In this document: piece by piece, positions 17,087-28,017 of the stretch
Layout of the letters: each line of letters begins with the position of its first letter
Position numbering within the stretch: position 1 is the first letter of the stretch
Program-made: the position numbers and the translations under genes
The notes under the pieces: generated by a model
Database searches by the model: none
Seen by the model: only the letters and a program-made list of their open reading frames with translations
Told to the model about the DNA's origin: nothing
Assembly: GCA_965249685.1 (NCBI GenBank)
Contig: CBDFMN010000003.1
Span: forward strand, 1,054,001-1,118,000
From: RH-AL1 sp965249685
GTDB lineage: Bacteria; Pseudomonadota; Alphaproteobacteria; Rhizobiales; Beijerinckiaceae
DNA: 64,000 nucleotides
Direction: 5' to 3'

Positions 17087-18430
17087 ATGACCTCCACGCG
17101 TCCCACACTTTTTCGCCGCGTCAGCGATTCGCGTCTCGCGCAGAACCGTTGGACGCGGCGTGCCATCTTCGTCTGCGGCGGTTGCTGCGTGGGCGCCGCC
17201 GCGGTGCTGATGGCTTTGGTGGCCGACAAGGCGCAGGCCGGCTTCCGCGCCATACTCGGCGTGTCGCCCCTCCTGGCGCTCGTCGTCACCCCGCTCGGCT
17301 TCGGGCTCGCCGTGTTCCTCGCGCGGACCGTGTTCCCCAATTCGCAGGGCAGCGGCATCCCCCAGGTCATCGCGGCGCGGCAGATCGAAGACCGCGACGC
17401 GCGACTCGCGCTGGTGTCGCTGCGCGTCGCCTTCGGCAAGGTCGTGGTGATGATGCTCGGGCTGCTGTGCGGCGCTTCCATCGGGCGCGAGGGGCCGACG
17501 GTGCAGGTCGGCGCCTCTATCATGGGCGCGATCGGCCGACGCTCGAGCCTCGTCTACCACCAGGGCCTGCTACTCGCCGGCGCGGCGGCCGGGATAGCCG
17601 CCGCTTTCAACACGCCGCTCGCGGGCATCGTCTTCGGGATCGAGGAGCTCAGCCGCTCGTTCGAGTCCAAGGCGAGCGGCCTCGTGCTCGGCTGCATCAT
17701 CGCCGCCGGCATCACCTCGCTGGGCCTGCTCGGCGACTATACCTATTTCGGCTCCACCGCGGCGACCTTGCCGCTGGGGCGCGCCTGGCTCGTGGTGCCG
17801 CTCTGCGCCATCATCGGCGGGCTTTGCGGGGGGCTGTTCAGCCGCATCCTCGTCACGCTGCTCGCCGGCGTGGCGACGCACCGCCTCCATCGCCTGACCC
17901 GGGCGCGCCCCGTCGCCTTCGCGATGCTCTGCGGCCTTGGCGTGGCCGGCTGCGGCATGCTCGGTCACCACTCTTCCTACGGCACGGGCTACGAGGAGGC
18001 GCGGGGCATCCTGCACGGCACGAGCGAGTTGACGCTGGCGTTCGCCCCTGCAAAATTCGCGGCGACGGTCCTTTCGGCTATATCCGGAATTCCCGGCGGT
18101 ATCTTCGCGCCCTCCCTCGCCATCGGGGCGGGGCTCGGGGCCGAGCTGCACGCGCTGTTCCAGAGCATCCCTCTCGGGGCGCTGGCGCTGATCGGCATGG
18201 CCGCCTATCTGACAGGCGTCGTGCAGACGCCGATTACCGCCTTCGTCATCGTCTCCGAGATGACGCAGGACCACGCCATGGTGATCCCGTTGATGGTCGC
18301 GGCACTGATCGCGGACGCCGTGTCCAAGCTCGTCTGCCCGCATGGCCTCTACCATACCCTATCGGACGCCTTCCTGCCGCCGGCGCACGCGGTTCCGAAG
18401 GACGAAGCCTCGCCTCCGCACGTCGCATGA
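17087..18430 (+). CDS. CLC-family chloride channel/antiporter
   Basis: A 447-residue polytopic protein of the CLC family, moving chloride or other small anions, usually in exchange for protons. All three selectivity-filter motifs are visible: GSGIP (about 88-92), GREGP (about 134-138, with the gating Glu) and GGIFAPSLAIGA (about 337-348). No C-terminal CBS domains. The gene after it starts inside its stop codon (ATGA), so the two are co-translated although no functional link is known. Confidence 0.93.
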   Translation: MTSTRPTLFRRVSDSRLAQNRWTRRAIFVCGGCCVGAAAVLMALVADKAQAGFRAILGVSPLLALVVTPLGFGLAVFLARTVFPNSQGSGIPQVIAARQIEDRDARLALVSLRVAFGKVVVMMLGLLCGASIGREGPTVQVGASIMGAIGRRSSLVYHQGLLLAGAAAGIAAAFNTPLAGIVFGIEELSRSFESKASGLVLGCIIAAGITSLGLLGDYTYFGSTAATLPLGRAWLVVPLCAIIGGLCGGLFSRILVTLLAGVATHRLHRLTRARPVAFAMLCGLGVAGCGMLGHHSSYGTGYEEARGILHGTSELTLAFAPAKFAATVLSAISGIPGGIFAPSLAIGAGLGAELHALFQSIPLGALALIGMAAYLTGVVQTPITAFVIVSEMTQDHAMVIPLMVAALIADAVSKLVCPHGLYHTLSDAFLPPAHAVPKDEASPPHVA

Positions 18431-19350
18431 GCAGCGAAACAGCCCTTCCCCTCGACCGCGCCTTCGGCGCCGAGCCAGGCCAGCTGGAGCGTCTTTCGCC
18501 GCTTATCCGCCGGCTCGTCGCGCCCAATCCAGGGCCGCTGACCTTCACGGGCACCTGCACCTACGTCGTCGGGCACGGTGCGGTAGCCGTCGTCGATCCA
18601 GGCCCGGCGCTGCCCGAGCACATCGAGGCACTACTCCGCGGCCTGGGCGACGAGCGAGTCGCGCAGATCCTCGTCACCCATACGCACCGCGATCATTCGC
18701 CGGCCGCCACCCTGCTGCAGGGGGCCACCGGCGCGCCGATCGTCGGCTGCGGGCCGCATGTCACCGCGCGGCCACCAACCGCTGCCGAGGACGCGGGCGT
18801 CCGCGCCGGCAACGACCTCGACTACCGGCCGGACCGACCGCTGCGGCACGGCGAGGTCCTGGAAGGCGCCGGTTTCGCGCTCGAGGCCGTCGCCACGCCT
18901 GGCCACACGATGAACCATCTCGCTTTCGCCCTGCGGGAGGAAAACGCGCTGTTCTCGGGCGACCACGTCATGGCCTGGTCCACCACCGTCATCGTCCCCC
19001 CGAGCGGTTCCATGCGCGCCTACCGCGCCTCGCTGGACCTGCTGCGCGAGCGCGGCGAGACGATCTATTGGCCGGGCCACGGCGGCCCGGTCCGCGAACC
19101 GCGGCGTTTTCTGCGTGCGCTTTCGCATCATCGGCGGCAGCGCGACGCGGCGATCGTGGCGCGGCTCCGCTCGGGCGACGCGACGATCGTGGCGGTCGTC
19201 GCCGCGATCTACGAGGGGCTCGACCCCAGGCTCACCCGCGCCGCGTCGCTCTCGGTCCTCGCACACCTCGAGGACATGGTCGAAAGCGGCAGCGTCGTGC
19301 TCGTCGGGGAGCCGGGTCTCGACGCGCGGTTTCTTCTGCGCGAGGGGTGA
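18427..19350 (+). CDS. MBL-fold metal-dependent hydrolase (LACTB2-like)
   Basis: A 307-residue metallo-beta-lactamase-fold hydrolase. The first metal motif THTHRDHS is at about 84-91, followed by TPGHTMNHLAF and the acidic FSGDHVMAW, then YWPGHGGPV; together these supply the di-zinc ligands. The C-terminal winged-helix-like domain (LTRAASLSVLAHLEDMVESG) is typical of the LACTB2/hydroxyacylglutathione-hydrolase-like group, which includes ribonucleases and thioesterases. Start ATG overlaps the CLC stop. Substrate not predictable. Confidence 0.87.
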   Translation: MSSETALPLDRAFGAEPGQLERLSPLIRRLVAPNPGPLTFTGTCTYVVGHGAVAVVDPGPALPEHIEALLRGLGDERVAQILVTHTHRDHSPAATLLQGATGAPIVGCGPHVTARPPTAAEDAGVRAGNDLDYRPDRPLRHGEVLEGAGFALEAVATPGHTMNHLAFALREENALFSGDHVMAWSTTVIVPPSGSMRAYRASLDLLRERGETIYWPGHGGPVREPRRFLRALSHHRRQRDAAIVARLRSGDATIVAVVAAIYEGLDPRLTRAASLSVLAHLEDMVESGSVVLVGEPGLDARFLLREG

Positions 19351-19367
19351 ACGCCCGCTCGGCGGCG

Positions 19368-20138
19368 TCACTTGTCGTCCGAGGCCTGTTCGTCGAGGTC
19401 GACGGCGAACGCTTGGACTCTTGCGGCATTGCTGCCGGGTTCCTGCCAAGGGGTCCGCGAGACGGAGCGAATGTCGATCGTGGACTTGCTGCCAAGCGGC
19501 TTGATGCGGATCGTGACGTCGGCCGGAAAACCCATGACCAACGTTCGCGCGACGGCGTCGATGCGTCCGGTGCCGCCAAGCGGCAGCTTGTCGTCGACGA
19601 CGCGCCAGTGCCGCGCGGCGACGAGCTTGGCGACGAGTTCGTGCGCGTCCATGGCTTCCATGTCGAGGACGATCGGCTGGAGGTCCGGGTAGAGCCGTCG
19701 CTGCAGCTCCTGCTGCGCTCCCGTCGGCGCGGGCGGCATCGCGCCTCCACGCACGGCGAGGGCTTGCGGCGAGGTGGCGAAGGGTGGGGGGTCGGCCGGA
19801 CTGGTCGACACGTCGCGCAACGGCGGTATGCGGGCGGCGCGCAGGAGCATCGCTCCGGGATAGACCAGCACCAGGGCGGCGACGAACGCGCCGGACAGCA
19901 AGCGCGCAACGCCGCGGTAGCCGGTACGCCAGATCACGACCGCCGCGACGCAGGCCAGGACCAGCGCGCACAACGCCATCGCCATGGCACCCCCCTCGAC
20001 CGCCATCGCCGCGGTCGCGTCGAGCCCGGCGCGCGCCATGACGATCCCGATGAGCCCGACCGCGAACCCGAACAGCGCCAGGGACCGGCTCCAGGCCGCC
20101 GCCCGCGACATGGGCTCTTGCAGGATCATGCGGTACAT
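19368..20138 (-). CDS. DUF1499 domain-containing membrane protein
   Basis: A 256-residue protein with three hydrophobic segments in the first 100 residues and a soluble C-terminal DUF1499 domain (about 115-250). DUF1499 features visible are DPPPFATSPQAL at the domain start, LVMGFPADVTIRIKPLGSKSTIDIRSVSR, and SNAARVQAF. Function unknown. It lies 40 bases after the start-distal end of the acyl-CoA ligase and in the same direction, so they may share a transcript. Confidence 0.8.
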   Translation of the reverse strand: MYRMILQEPMSRAAAWSRSLALFGFAVGLIGIVMARAGLDATAAMAVEGGAMAMALCALVLACVAAVVIWRTGYRGVARLLSGAFVAALVLVYPGAMLLRAARIPPLRDVSTSPADPPPFATSPQALAVRGGAMPPAPTGAQQELQRRLYPDLQPIVLDMEAMDAHELVAKLVAARHWRVVDDKLPLGGTGRIDAVARTLVMGFPADVTIRIKPLGSKSTIDIRSVSRTPWQEPGSNAARVQAFAVDLDEQASDDK

Positions 20139-20178
20139 GGGGAACGCCTTCCGGGCGCACTCGCGAGAAGGGCTGGGA

Positions 20179-21825
<1,647 letters not shown>

Positions 21826-21848
21826 TTGGTCACGGCGGTCACACTCCT

Positions 21849-21865
21849 AAGGCAAAGCTTGCCTT
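21849..21865. promoter_or_regulatory. Candidate operator upstream of acyl-CoA ligase
   Basis: Perfect 7-base inverted repeat AAGGCAA - AGC - TTGCCTT, located 24 bases before the acyl-CoA ligase start in the divergent region shared with the small gene at 22000. Its symmetry suits a dimeric repressor. No regulator gene lies next to it. Confidence 0.35.
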
Positions 21866-21999
21866 GTGCCACGGCGAGACAAACGAGGAAAACCGTCATT
21901 TCGCCTTTAGCACGCGATTAACCGACGTCGCACATGCTGAGCCCCTGAAGACGGCGTCGTCTTCTGCGTCGTCCTGTTTCGCGTAAGGTGAGCATCGCC

Positions 22000-22188
22000 A
22001 TGGACCGTCAATCGTCCGACCTCGTCAAGGTCCCGTCCAACCAACCCCGAGACCTCCTCGCCCGCCTTTACCGCGAGATCGGGATCTCCGCCGTCGCGGC
22101 GGCTCTGGAGCCCGCCTCCTTCTCGGTGGAGAAGGCGACGAGGCCGGTGGCCCAGAACATCCCCATCGTCGGTAAGGTGGCCGCATAG
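22000..22188 (+). CDS. Small hypothetical protein
   Basis: A 62-residue soluble protein beginning MDRQSSDLVK. An AAGG element at 21985-21988 lies 11 bases before the ATG; a GTG at 21988 would add four residues. Codon use is like that of neighbouring genes, with strong G/C in third positions. No motif is recognised; there is no signal peptide or membrane segment. A GC-rich hairpin (GAAGACG - GCGT - CGTCTTC, 21947-21964) lies in the presumed leader. Function unknown. Confidence 0.55.
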   Translation: MDRQSSDLVKVPSNQPRDLLARLYREIGISAVAAALEPASFSVEKATRPVAQNIPIVGKVAA

Positions 22189-22233
22189 GGCGACCGTGCC
22201 CTCCGGACGCGACCTCGGAGCCGTGCCGCCGCG

Positions 22234-23154
22234 ATGCTGAGCCGTCGTCTTCTGCTCCAAGGTGCGGGAGGCGCGCTGCTGGGCGGCGCGGGCCTCGGTG
22301 CCTACGCCTGCGGGATCGAGCCGGGCCTGCGGCTCGACGTCACCACCTACCAGATGACGCCGCCGGGCTGGCCGGATGGCCTTCGGGTGAAAGCGGTCGT
22401 CATCGCGGACATTCACGCCTGCGAACCGTGTATGCCGGTCGGCCGCATCCGCACGATTGTGGCCATGGCCAACGCGCTGGCACCGGAGGTGACGCTGCTG
22501 CTCGGCGACTTCGACGCCGGGCATGGGCTCGTCACCGGCCCGGTCTTTCCGGAGCAATGGGGCGAGGCGCTGGCCGGGTTACGCGCGCCCGGCGGCATCT
22601 TTGCCGTGCTCGGCAACCATGACTGGTGGCACGGCGCGCTGCCGGGCTTGAAGCCGGACGGCGCGCAATCGGTGCGGCGCGCACTCGTGCACGCCGGCAT
22701 ATGCGTCTTGGAAAACGAGGCCGTGGCGGTGGACCACGCGGGCGGGCGATTCTGGGTCGCGGGCCTCGCCGACCAGCTCGCGACCCGCCTGAGCGCACGC
22801 GGCTACCGCGGTCTGGACGATCTCAAGGGCACGCTGGCGCACGTCGTGGACGAGGCGCCCGTGCTGCTGCTGGCGCACGAGCCCTACATCTTCCACCGCG
22901 TGCCGCGGCGCGTCGCCCTGACCCTGTGCGGCCACACCCATGGCGGCCAAGTCAACCTGCCGCTCCTCAGCCCTTGGGTGGATCGGACCCGGCTGGGAAC
23001 CGAGCACGTCTATGGCCATATCGTCGAGGGCGGCCGGCACATGATCATCTCGGGCGGCCTCGGCTCCTCGCTCGCGCCCGTCCGCTTCCGTCGGCCGCCG
23101 GAGATCGTCGTGGTGACGATCGGCAACGCGGCGAGCCTGTCACGGCAGGCTTAG
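22234..23154 (+). CDS. Exported calcineurin-like metallophosphoesterase
   Basis: A 306-residue phosphoesterase of the YkuE/YaeI-type group. The N-terminus MLSRRLLLQGAGGALLGGAGLG is a twin-arginine-like signal or anchor. The metal motifs are present in order: VVIADIHA (about 56-63), LLGDFDAGH (about 88-96), GNHDWW (about 127-132), LLAHEPYIF and GHTHGGQ (about 233-239). This makes an active di-metal site likely. Known relatives act on UDP-diacylglucosamine or lipids; the substrate here is not known. Confidence 0.87.
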   Translation: MLSRRLLLQGAGGALLGGAGLGAYACGIEPGLRLDVTTYQMTPPGWPDGLRVKAVVIADIHACEPCMPVGRIRTIVAMANALAPEVTLLLGDFDAGHGLVTGPVFPEQWGEALAGLRAPGGIFAVLGNHDWWHGALPGLKPDGAQSVRRALVHAGICVLENEAVAVDHAGGRFWVAGLADQLATRLSARGYRGLDDLKGTLAHVVDEAPVLLLAHEPYIFHRVPRRVALTLCGHTHGGQVNLPLLSPWVDRTRLGTEHVYGHIVEGGRHMIISGGLGSSLAPVRFRRPPEIVVVTIGNAASLSRQA

Positions 23155-23269
23155 GCGACATCGCGCAATCGCATGGCCGGCGATTGACCGCTGCCGACGA
23201 TGATGCATGTGTGACAATCACGAGGCGATGGAGCGCCTCCCCTGCCGCCCGGCCTCGGAGATGACACCC

Positions 23270-24202
23270 ATGAGCACGCTCTTCGTCTCGCATGCCGCAA
23301 GCCTCGGCCATGACACCGGCCCGAGCCATCCGGAACGACCGGACCGGATGCGCGCCGTTTCGGCCGAAATGGCGGACCCCCGCTTCGATGCGCTGGCGCG
23401 CAACGAGTCGCCCTGGGGCGAGAGCGAGGCGATCACCCGCGTCCACCCCGCGGCCTATTTCGATGAGGTGGAAGCATCCGCCCCGCAGCAGGGCCGCGTG
23501 GCGCTCGACGGTGGCGATACGGTCATGAGTCCGGGCACCTGGGCGACGTTGATGCATGCGGTGGGCGGAACCACCCACGCGGTCGACAGCGTGATGAACG
23601 GCACGCACGCCAACGCCTTCGTGGCGATGCGGCCGCCGGGCCACCACGCGGAGGTACAGACGCCGATGGGCTTCTGCTTCTTCAACACGGCCGCCATCGC
23701 GGCGCGCCACGCGCAGGCGGTACACGGCGCCAAGCGCGTCGCGATCGTCGACTTCGACGTTCACCACGGCAACGGGACGCAGGCTATCTTCTGGTCCGAT
23801 CCCACAGTGCTCTACGGCTCGACACACCAGATGCCGCTGTTTCCCGGCACGGGTGCCGTGAGCGAGCGCGGCGCGCACGACACGATCGTCAACGCGCCGC
23901 TGCGCGCGCGCGACAACGGCGAGCAGTTCCGGGAGGCGATGACCACCCGCATCCTGCCGCGCCTGGAGAGTTTTGCGCCCGACCTCATCATCGTCTCCGC
24001 CGGGTTCGACGCGCATTGGCGCGACCCGCTCGGCAGCGTCGAGCTCGTGGAAGCGGACTACGCGTGGATCACCGAGGAATTGATGGACGTCGCGCGCCGC
24101 CACTGTAACGGCCGTATCGTCTCCCTGATGGAAGGCGGCTACGACCTGCAGGGCTTGGCGAAATCCGCCGCCGCGCATGTCGAGACGCTGATGGGGGCGT
24201 GA
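23270..24202 (+). CDS. Histone deacetylase family protein (acetylpolyamine amidohydrolase-like)
   Basis: A 310-residue zinc amidohydrolase of the class II HDAC/acetylpolyamine deacetylase group, removing acetyl groups from amines or lysines. Active-site motifs are RPPGHHAE (about 121-128, with the His pair), DFDVHHGNGTQAIF (about 162-175, zinc ligands Asp and His) and SAGFDAHWRDPLG. The ATG at 23270 has GGAG nine bases upstream; an ATG at 23207 would add 21 residues of poor coding quality. Monocistronic. Confidence 0.88.
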   Translation: MSTLFVSHAASLGHDTGPSHPERPDRMRAVSAEMADPRFDALARNESPWGESEAITRVHPAAYFDEVEASAPQQGRVALDGGDTVMSPGTWATLMHAVGGTTHAVDSVMNGTHANAFVAMRPPGHHAEVQTPMGFCFFNTAAIAARHAQAVHGAKRVAIVDFDVHHGNGTQAIFWSDPTVLYGSTHQMPLFPGTGAVSERGAHDTIVNAPLRARDNGEQFREAMTTRILPRLESFAPDLIIVSAGFDAHWRDPLGSVELVEADYAWITEELMDVARRHCNGRIVSLMEGGYDLQGLAKSAAAHVETLMGA

Positions 24203-24390
24203 ACGCCCGAGGCGGCGCATAGACGCCGGTCGGTGCCGGCGCGGGACAGGCCGTCTCTCCCGCTCGTTCGTCCTCGCGTCCCACAAGCGAGGCGAAACGG
24301 GCGACTTGCAAAAGCGCTTGAGACGTTCGGGGAGGCCGTCGTCGAGCACAATGGCGGCCTTACCGTCGCGACAAGCGACGTCGCCGCACT

Positions 24391-26538
24391 TTACCCTAGA
24401 TGCGCCAGCACCGCGAGCAGAAGCAGTGCGACGATGTTGGTGATCTTGATCGCCGGGTTCACCGCCGGGCCGGCCGTGTCCTTGTAGGGATCGCCGACCG
24501 TGTCGCCCGTGACCGACGCCTTGTGCGCGTCGCCGCCCTTGAAGTGCTTGACGCCATCCTTGTCGATGAACCCGTCCTCGAAGCTCTTCTTCGCGTTGTC
24601 CCAAGCGCCGCCACCCGAAGTCATGGAAATCGCGACGAAGAGCCCGTTGACGATGACGCCGAGGAGCGAGGCGCCGAGCGCGGCGAAGGCCGAGGCCTTG
24701 GAACCGGAGATTAGCAATACGCCGAAATAGACCACAACCGGCGCCAGCACGGGCAGCAGCGAGGGCACGATCATCTCCTTGATCGCCGCCTTGGTCAGCA
24801 GATCGACGGCGCGCGCGTAGTTGGGTCGCGACGTGCCGGCCATGATGCCCGCATCTTCGCGGAACTGTCGGCGGACCTCCTCCACCACCGAGCCGGCCGC
24901 CCGCCCGACCGCGGTCATCGCCACGCCGCCGAAAAGGTAGGGCACCAACCCACCGAAGATCAGGCCGGCCACGACGTAGGGGTTCGATAGGTCGAAGGCG
25001 ACCGGCCCGAGACCTTTGAAATAGGGGTAGGCGTCGGCGTGCGCCGAGAAGTAGTTGAGGTCATAGCTGTAGGCGGCGAAGAGGACGAGCGCGCCGAGGC
25101 CGGCGGAGCCGATGGCGTAGCCTTTCGTGACGGCCTTCGTCGTGTTGCCGACCGCGTCGAGCGCGTCGGTGGAGTGGCGGACCTCCTTCGGCAGGCCGGC
25201 CATCTCGGCGATGCCGCCGGCGTTGTCGGTAACGGGCCCGAACGCGTCGAGCGCGACGATCATACCGGCAAGGCCGAGCATGGTGGTGACGGAGATCGCC
25301 AGGCCGAACAGGCCCGCGAGTTGGAAGGTCGAGATGATCCCGCCGATGATGACCAGCGCGGGAAGCGCGGTCGACTCGAGAGAGACGGCGAGACCCTGAA
25401 TGACGTTGGTGCCGTGGCCCGTCACCGATGCCTGGGCGATCGACCTGACCGGACGCTTGCCCGTGCCGGTATAATATTCGGTGATGACGACGATGAGCGC
25501 CGTCACGATCAGGCCGACGATTCCGCACAGGAAAAGGTTGAGCCCCGTCAATGCGACGCCGCCACCCTGCCCCAGCGCGCCGAAACCGACGGTGAAATAG
25601 GTGGCGATGGCCAAGCCGCCGATCGACAGCAGGCCCGTGACGATCAGGCCCTTGTAGAGCGCGCCCATGATCGAGTTGGTCGCGCCGAGCTTCACGAAGA
25701 ACGTGCCGATGATCGAGGTGACGATGCAGGTGGCGCAGATCGCCAGCGGATACAGCATGGCCATCTTGAGGATGCCCTGGCCGCCGAAGAAGATCGCGGC
25801 GAGCACCATGGTCGCGACGACGGTGACCGCGTAGGTCTCGAACAGGTCGGCCGCCATGCCGGCGCAATCGCCGACGTTGTCGCCCACGTTGTCGGCGATG
25901 GTCGCGGGGTTGCGGGGATCGTCCTCCGGGATGCCGGCCTCGACCTTGCCGACGAGGTCGGCGCCGACGTCCGCGCCTTTGGTGAAGATGCCGCCGCCCA
26001 GACGCGCGAAGATGGAAATGAGCGAAGCGCCGAAGCCGAGCGCGACCAGCGAATCGATCACCTCGCGACTGTCGGGCTCCTGCTGCATCGGACCGGTCAG
26101 CACGTAATAGGTGCCGGCCACCCCGAGCAAGGCCAGGCCCGCAACGAGCATGCCGGTGATCGCCCCCGCCTTGAAGGAGATATCGAGCCCCCGGCTGAGC
26201 GAGAGCGACGCCGCCTGCGCCGTGCGCACGTTGGCGCGCACCGAGACGTTCATGCCGATGAAGCCCGCCGCCCCCGACAGGATCGCGCCGATCGCGAAGC
26301 CGGTCGCCACCGGCCAGCTGAGAAGGAAGCCGAGCACCATGAAGATGACGATCCCGACAGCGGCGATGGTGAGGTACTGGCGGCGAAGGTAGGCCTGCGC
26401 GCCCTCCGCGATGGCGGCGGCGATCTCCTTCATGCGGGGCGATCCCGCATCGGCGGCCATCAGTTGTGAGGTGGTGACGATACCGTAGACGAGCGAGAGA
26501 AGACCTGCAGCCAAGACCAGCCAAATCGGATTCATCAC
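24391..26538 (-). CDS. hppA: Proton-translocating membrane pyrophosphatase, K+-independent type
   Basis: A 715-residue integral membrane pump with about 16 transmembrane helices that couples pyrophosphate hydrolysis to proton export. Catalytic segments include GGGIFTKGADVGADLVGKVE, DDPRNPATIADNVGDNVGDCAGM and the C-terminal GGAWDNAKKSFEDG with GDTVGDPYKDTAGPAVNP. In DAVGNTTKAVTKG (about residue 465) a Lys replaces the Ala that marks K+-dependent pumps, so this one should be K+-independent and proton-specific. Monocistronic, with a long leader region upstream. Confidence 0.95.
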   Translation of the reverse strand: MMNPIWLVLAAGLLSLVYGIVTTSQLMAADAGSPRMKEIAAAIAEGAQAYLRRQYLTIAAVGIVIFMVLGFLLSWPVATGFAIGAILSGAAGFIGMNVSVRANVRTAQAASLSLSRGLDISFKAGAITGMLVAGLALLGVAGTYYVLTGPMQQEPDSREVIDSLVALGFGASLISIFARLGGGIFTKGADVGADLVGKVEAGIPEDDPRNPATIADNVGDNVGDCAGMAADLFETYAVTVVATMVLAAIFFGGQGILKMAMLYPLAICATCIVTSIIGTFFVKLGATNSIMGALYKGLIVTGLLSIGGLAIATYFTVGFGALGQGGGVALTGLNLFLCGIVGLIVTALIVVITEYYTGTGKRPVRSIAQASVTGHGTNVIQGLAVSLESTALPALVIIGGIISTFQLAGLFGLAISVTTMLGLAGMIVALDAFGPVTDNAGGIAEMAGLPKEVRHSTDALDAVGNTTKAVTKGYAIGSAGLGALVLFAAYSYDLNYFSAHADAYPYFKGLGPVAFDLSNPYVVAGLIFGGLVPYLFGGVAMTAVGRAAGSVVEEVRRQFREDAGIMAGTSRPNYARAVDLLTKAAIKEMIVPSLLPVLAPVVVYFGVLLISGSKASAFAALGASLLGVIVNGLFVAISMTSGGGAWDNAKKSFEDGFIDKDGVKHFKGGDAHKASVTGDTVGDPYKDTAGPAVNPAIKITNIVALLLLAVLAHLG

Positions 26539-27002
26539 CCGTCTACTCCCCCTGATGGCCGTCGCGCGGCCTTCTTATCTGCGGCGGACCATAGGCGAGA
26601 AGAAGCACGTTCCGCAAATAGCCTAACGACTTGGGAAGCACGGAGAACAGCACCCGTCTTAGGCCCGTCACCGGCTTGTGCAAGCGACGCCCGTGTGATC
26701 GAGCCCCGTCGGTCGGTCCTTTTCCCGCGAGTGGAGCGGAGCGCTCCATGAGCCGCGGAGGAAACCACGGGAATCGCAGTTTGCCGGCCTCCTGCGCTGG
26801 CGAGGCCGGTGAAACTGTTCGCTCGCTTGTCCCACCGCGACTTCGACGACCCTGTCGGCGGCGAAATGTCATCGATGGTGGACCATCCAACTTTCCTCCA
26901 CTTGGAAATGACGCGCATTCCCGCGCGGTAGACCTGCGCGGCTCAGCGCGTTCGCGGCCATGGAGGCTATAGACGGCTCGCTCCAGCGGCGGCCCGGCTG
27001 CT
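26539..27002. other. 464-base intergenic region upstream of hppA
   Basis: Between the hppA start and the thiL stop, both on the minus strand. Reading frames exist here but their peptides are Arg/Pro/Ser-rich and look random. It probably holds the hppA promoter and leader. I see no tRNA, riboswitch core or clear terminator with a T-run. Confidence 0.5.
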
Positions 27003-27995
27003 TCAAAAATGCGTGAAGCTTGGCGCGCCAAGGGCGAGAGCGACGCCATGGTGCTGGAACAGCGGGGGCCCGTCGCCCGGCAAGGCCGTCCCGATGCGCG
27101 TGACGGCTACGCCCGCCGCACGGGCTTCGCTCTCGAACGCCGTGGATCGATCGGGCGCGACGGCGCAGAGCACTTCGTAATCATCGCCGCCGGTCAGGGC
27201 GATCTCCAGGAGCGACGGAGTGGAGGCGATGACGCCGCGTGCGGCGGTGGACAAGGGAACCGCAGATGCCTCGACCGTCGTGGTCAAGCCGTCCAGGCGC
27301 AGCATCTTCGCAAGGTCGCCGGCCAGCCCATCGGACACGTCCATCGCCGCGCGCGCGTGCGCCAGCAGCGCGTCCCGCAAGGCGAGACGTGGACGCGGCA
27401 GCAGGTAGCGCTCCCGTAAGGAATCGGCTTCGACCTTGCTCAGCGCGGCGATCCATCCCGCGTCGGCCGCCTGGTGCAAACGCAGGCGCAGTCCGATCGC
27501 TGCGTCACCGATCGTCCCCGACACGTAGAGGCGGTCTCCAGCCTTCGTGCCGGGGCGCGGCACCATGCAACCGGAGCCCACTTCCCCGAACACGGTGACG
27601 GATACGGTTAGCGGGCCGGGCGTCGCCACGGTATCGCCGCCGAGCAACGGGCAGGCGAAGGCGCGGCAATCGTCCGCCAGGCCGGCGACGAAGGCGCCTA
27701 GCCAATCGTTCGTCCAATCCACGGGCAGGCAGAGGCCCAGAAGGAAGCCGCGGGGCACGGCGCCCTTCGCGGCGAGGTCCGACAGGTTGACGCGCAACGC
27801 CTTTCGAGCGATGGCGTCCGGCGGGTCGTTGGCAAAGAAGTGGACGCCCGCGACCAGCACGTCCTTCGTGACGACGAGGTCTCGGCCCGGGGACGGTCGG
27901 AGCAACGCCGCATCGTCGCGCAGGCCGAGCGCGCCGGGCCCGGCGAGCGGCGCCAAGAGGGTGGCGATAATGGCGTCTTCCGAGAGCCGCGGCAC
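27003..27995 (-). CDS. thiL: Thiamine-monophosphate kinase
   Basis: A 330-residue enzyme phosphorylating thiamine phosphate to thiamine diphosphate with ATP. It has the PurM/ThiL fold: N-terminal GLRDDAALL and VTKDVLVAGVHF, then RKALRVNLSDLAAKGAVPRGFLLGL, the central AMDVSDGLAGDLAKML and TGGDDYEVL. The GTG start follows a GGGAGG element. Last gene of the minus-strand rib-nusB block, 22 bases after nusB. Confidence 0.94.
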   Translation of the reverse strand: MPRLSEDAIIATLLAPLAGPGALGLRDDAALLRPSPGRDLVVTKDVLVAGVHFFANDPPDAIARKALRVNLSDLAAKGAVPRGFLLGLCLPVDWTNDWLGAFVAGLADDCRAFACPLLGGDTVATPGPLTVSVTVFGEVGSGCMVPRPGTKAGDRLYVSGTIGDAAIGLRLRLHQAADAGWIAALSKVEADSLRERYLLPRPRLALRDALLAHARAAMDVSDGLAGDLAKMLRLDGLTTTVEASAVPLSTAARGVIASTPSLLEIALTGGDDYEVLCAVAPDRSTAFESEARAAGVAVTRIGTALPGDGPPLFQHHGVALALGAPSFTHF

Positions 27996-28017
27996 GGTGC
28001 CTCCCTAGCCCTTGCGG

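Noticed and set aside
25039..26469. Long plus-strand frame opposite hppA
   Set aside because: Composition is His/Asp/Arg-rich and random-looking; hppA on the other strand is unmistakable.
26543..27049. 168-codon minus-strand frame between hppA and thiL
   Set aside because: Arg/Pro/Ser-rich peptide overlapping thiL with no signal or domain; treated as non-coding.
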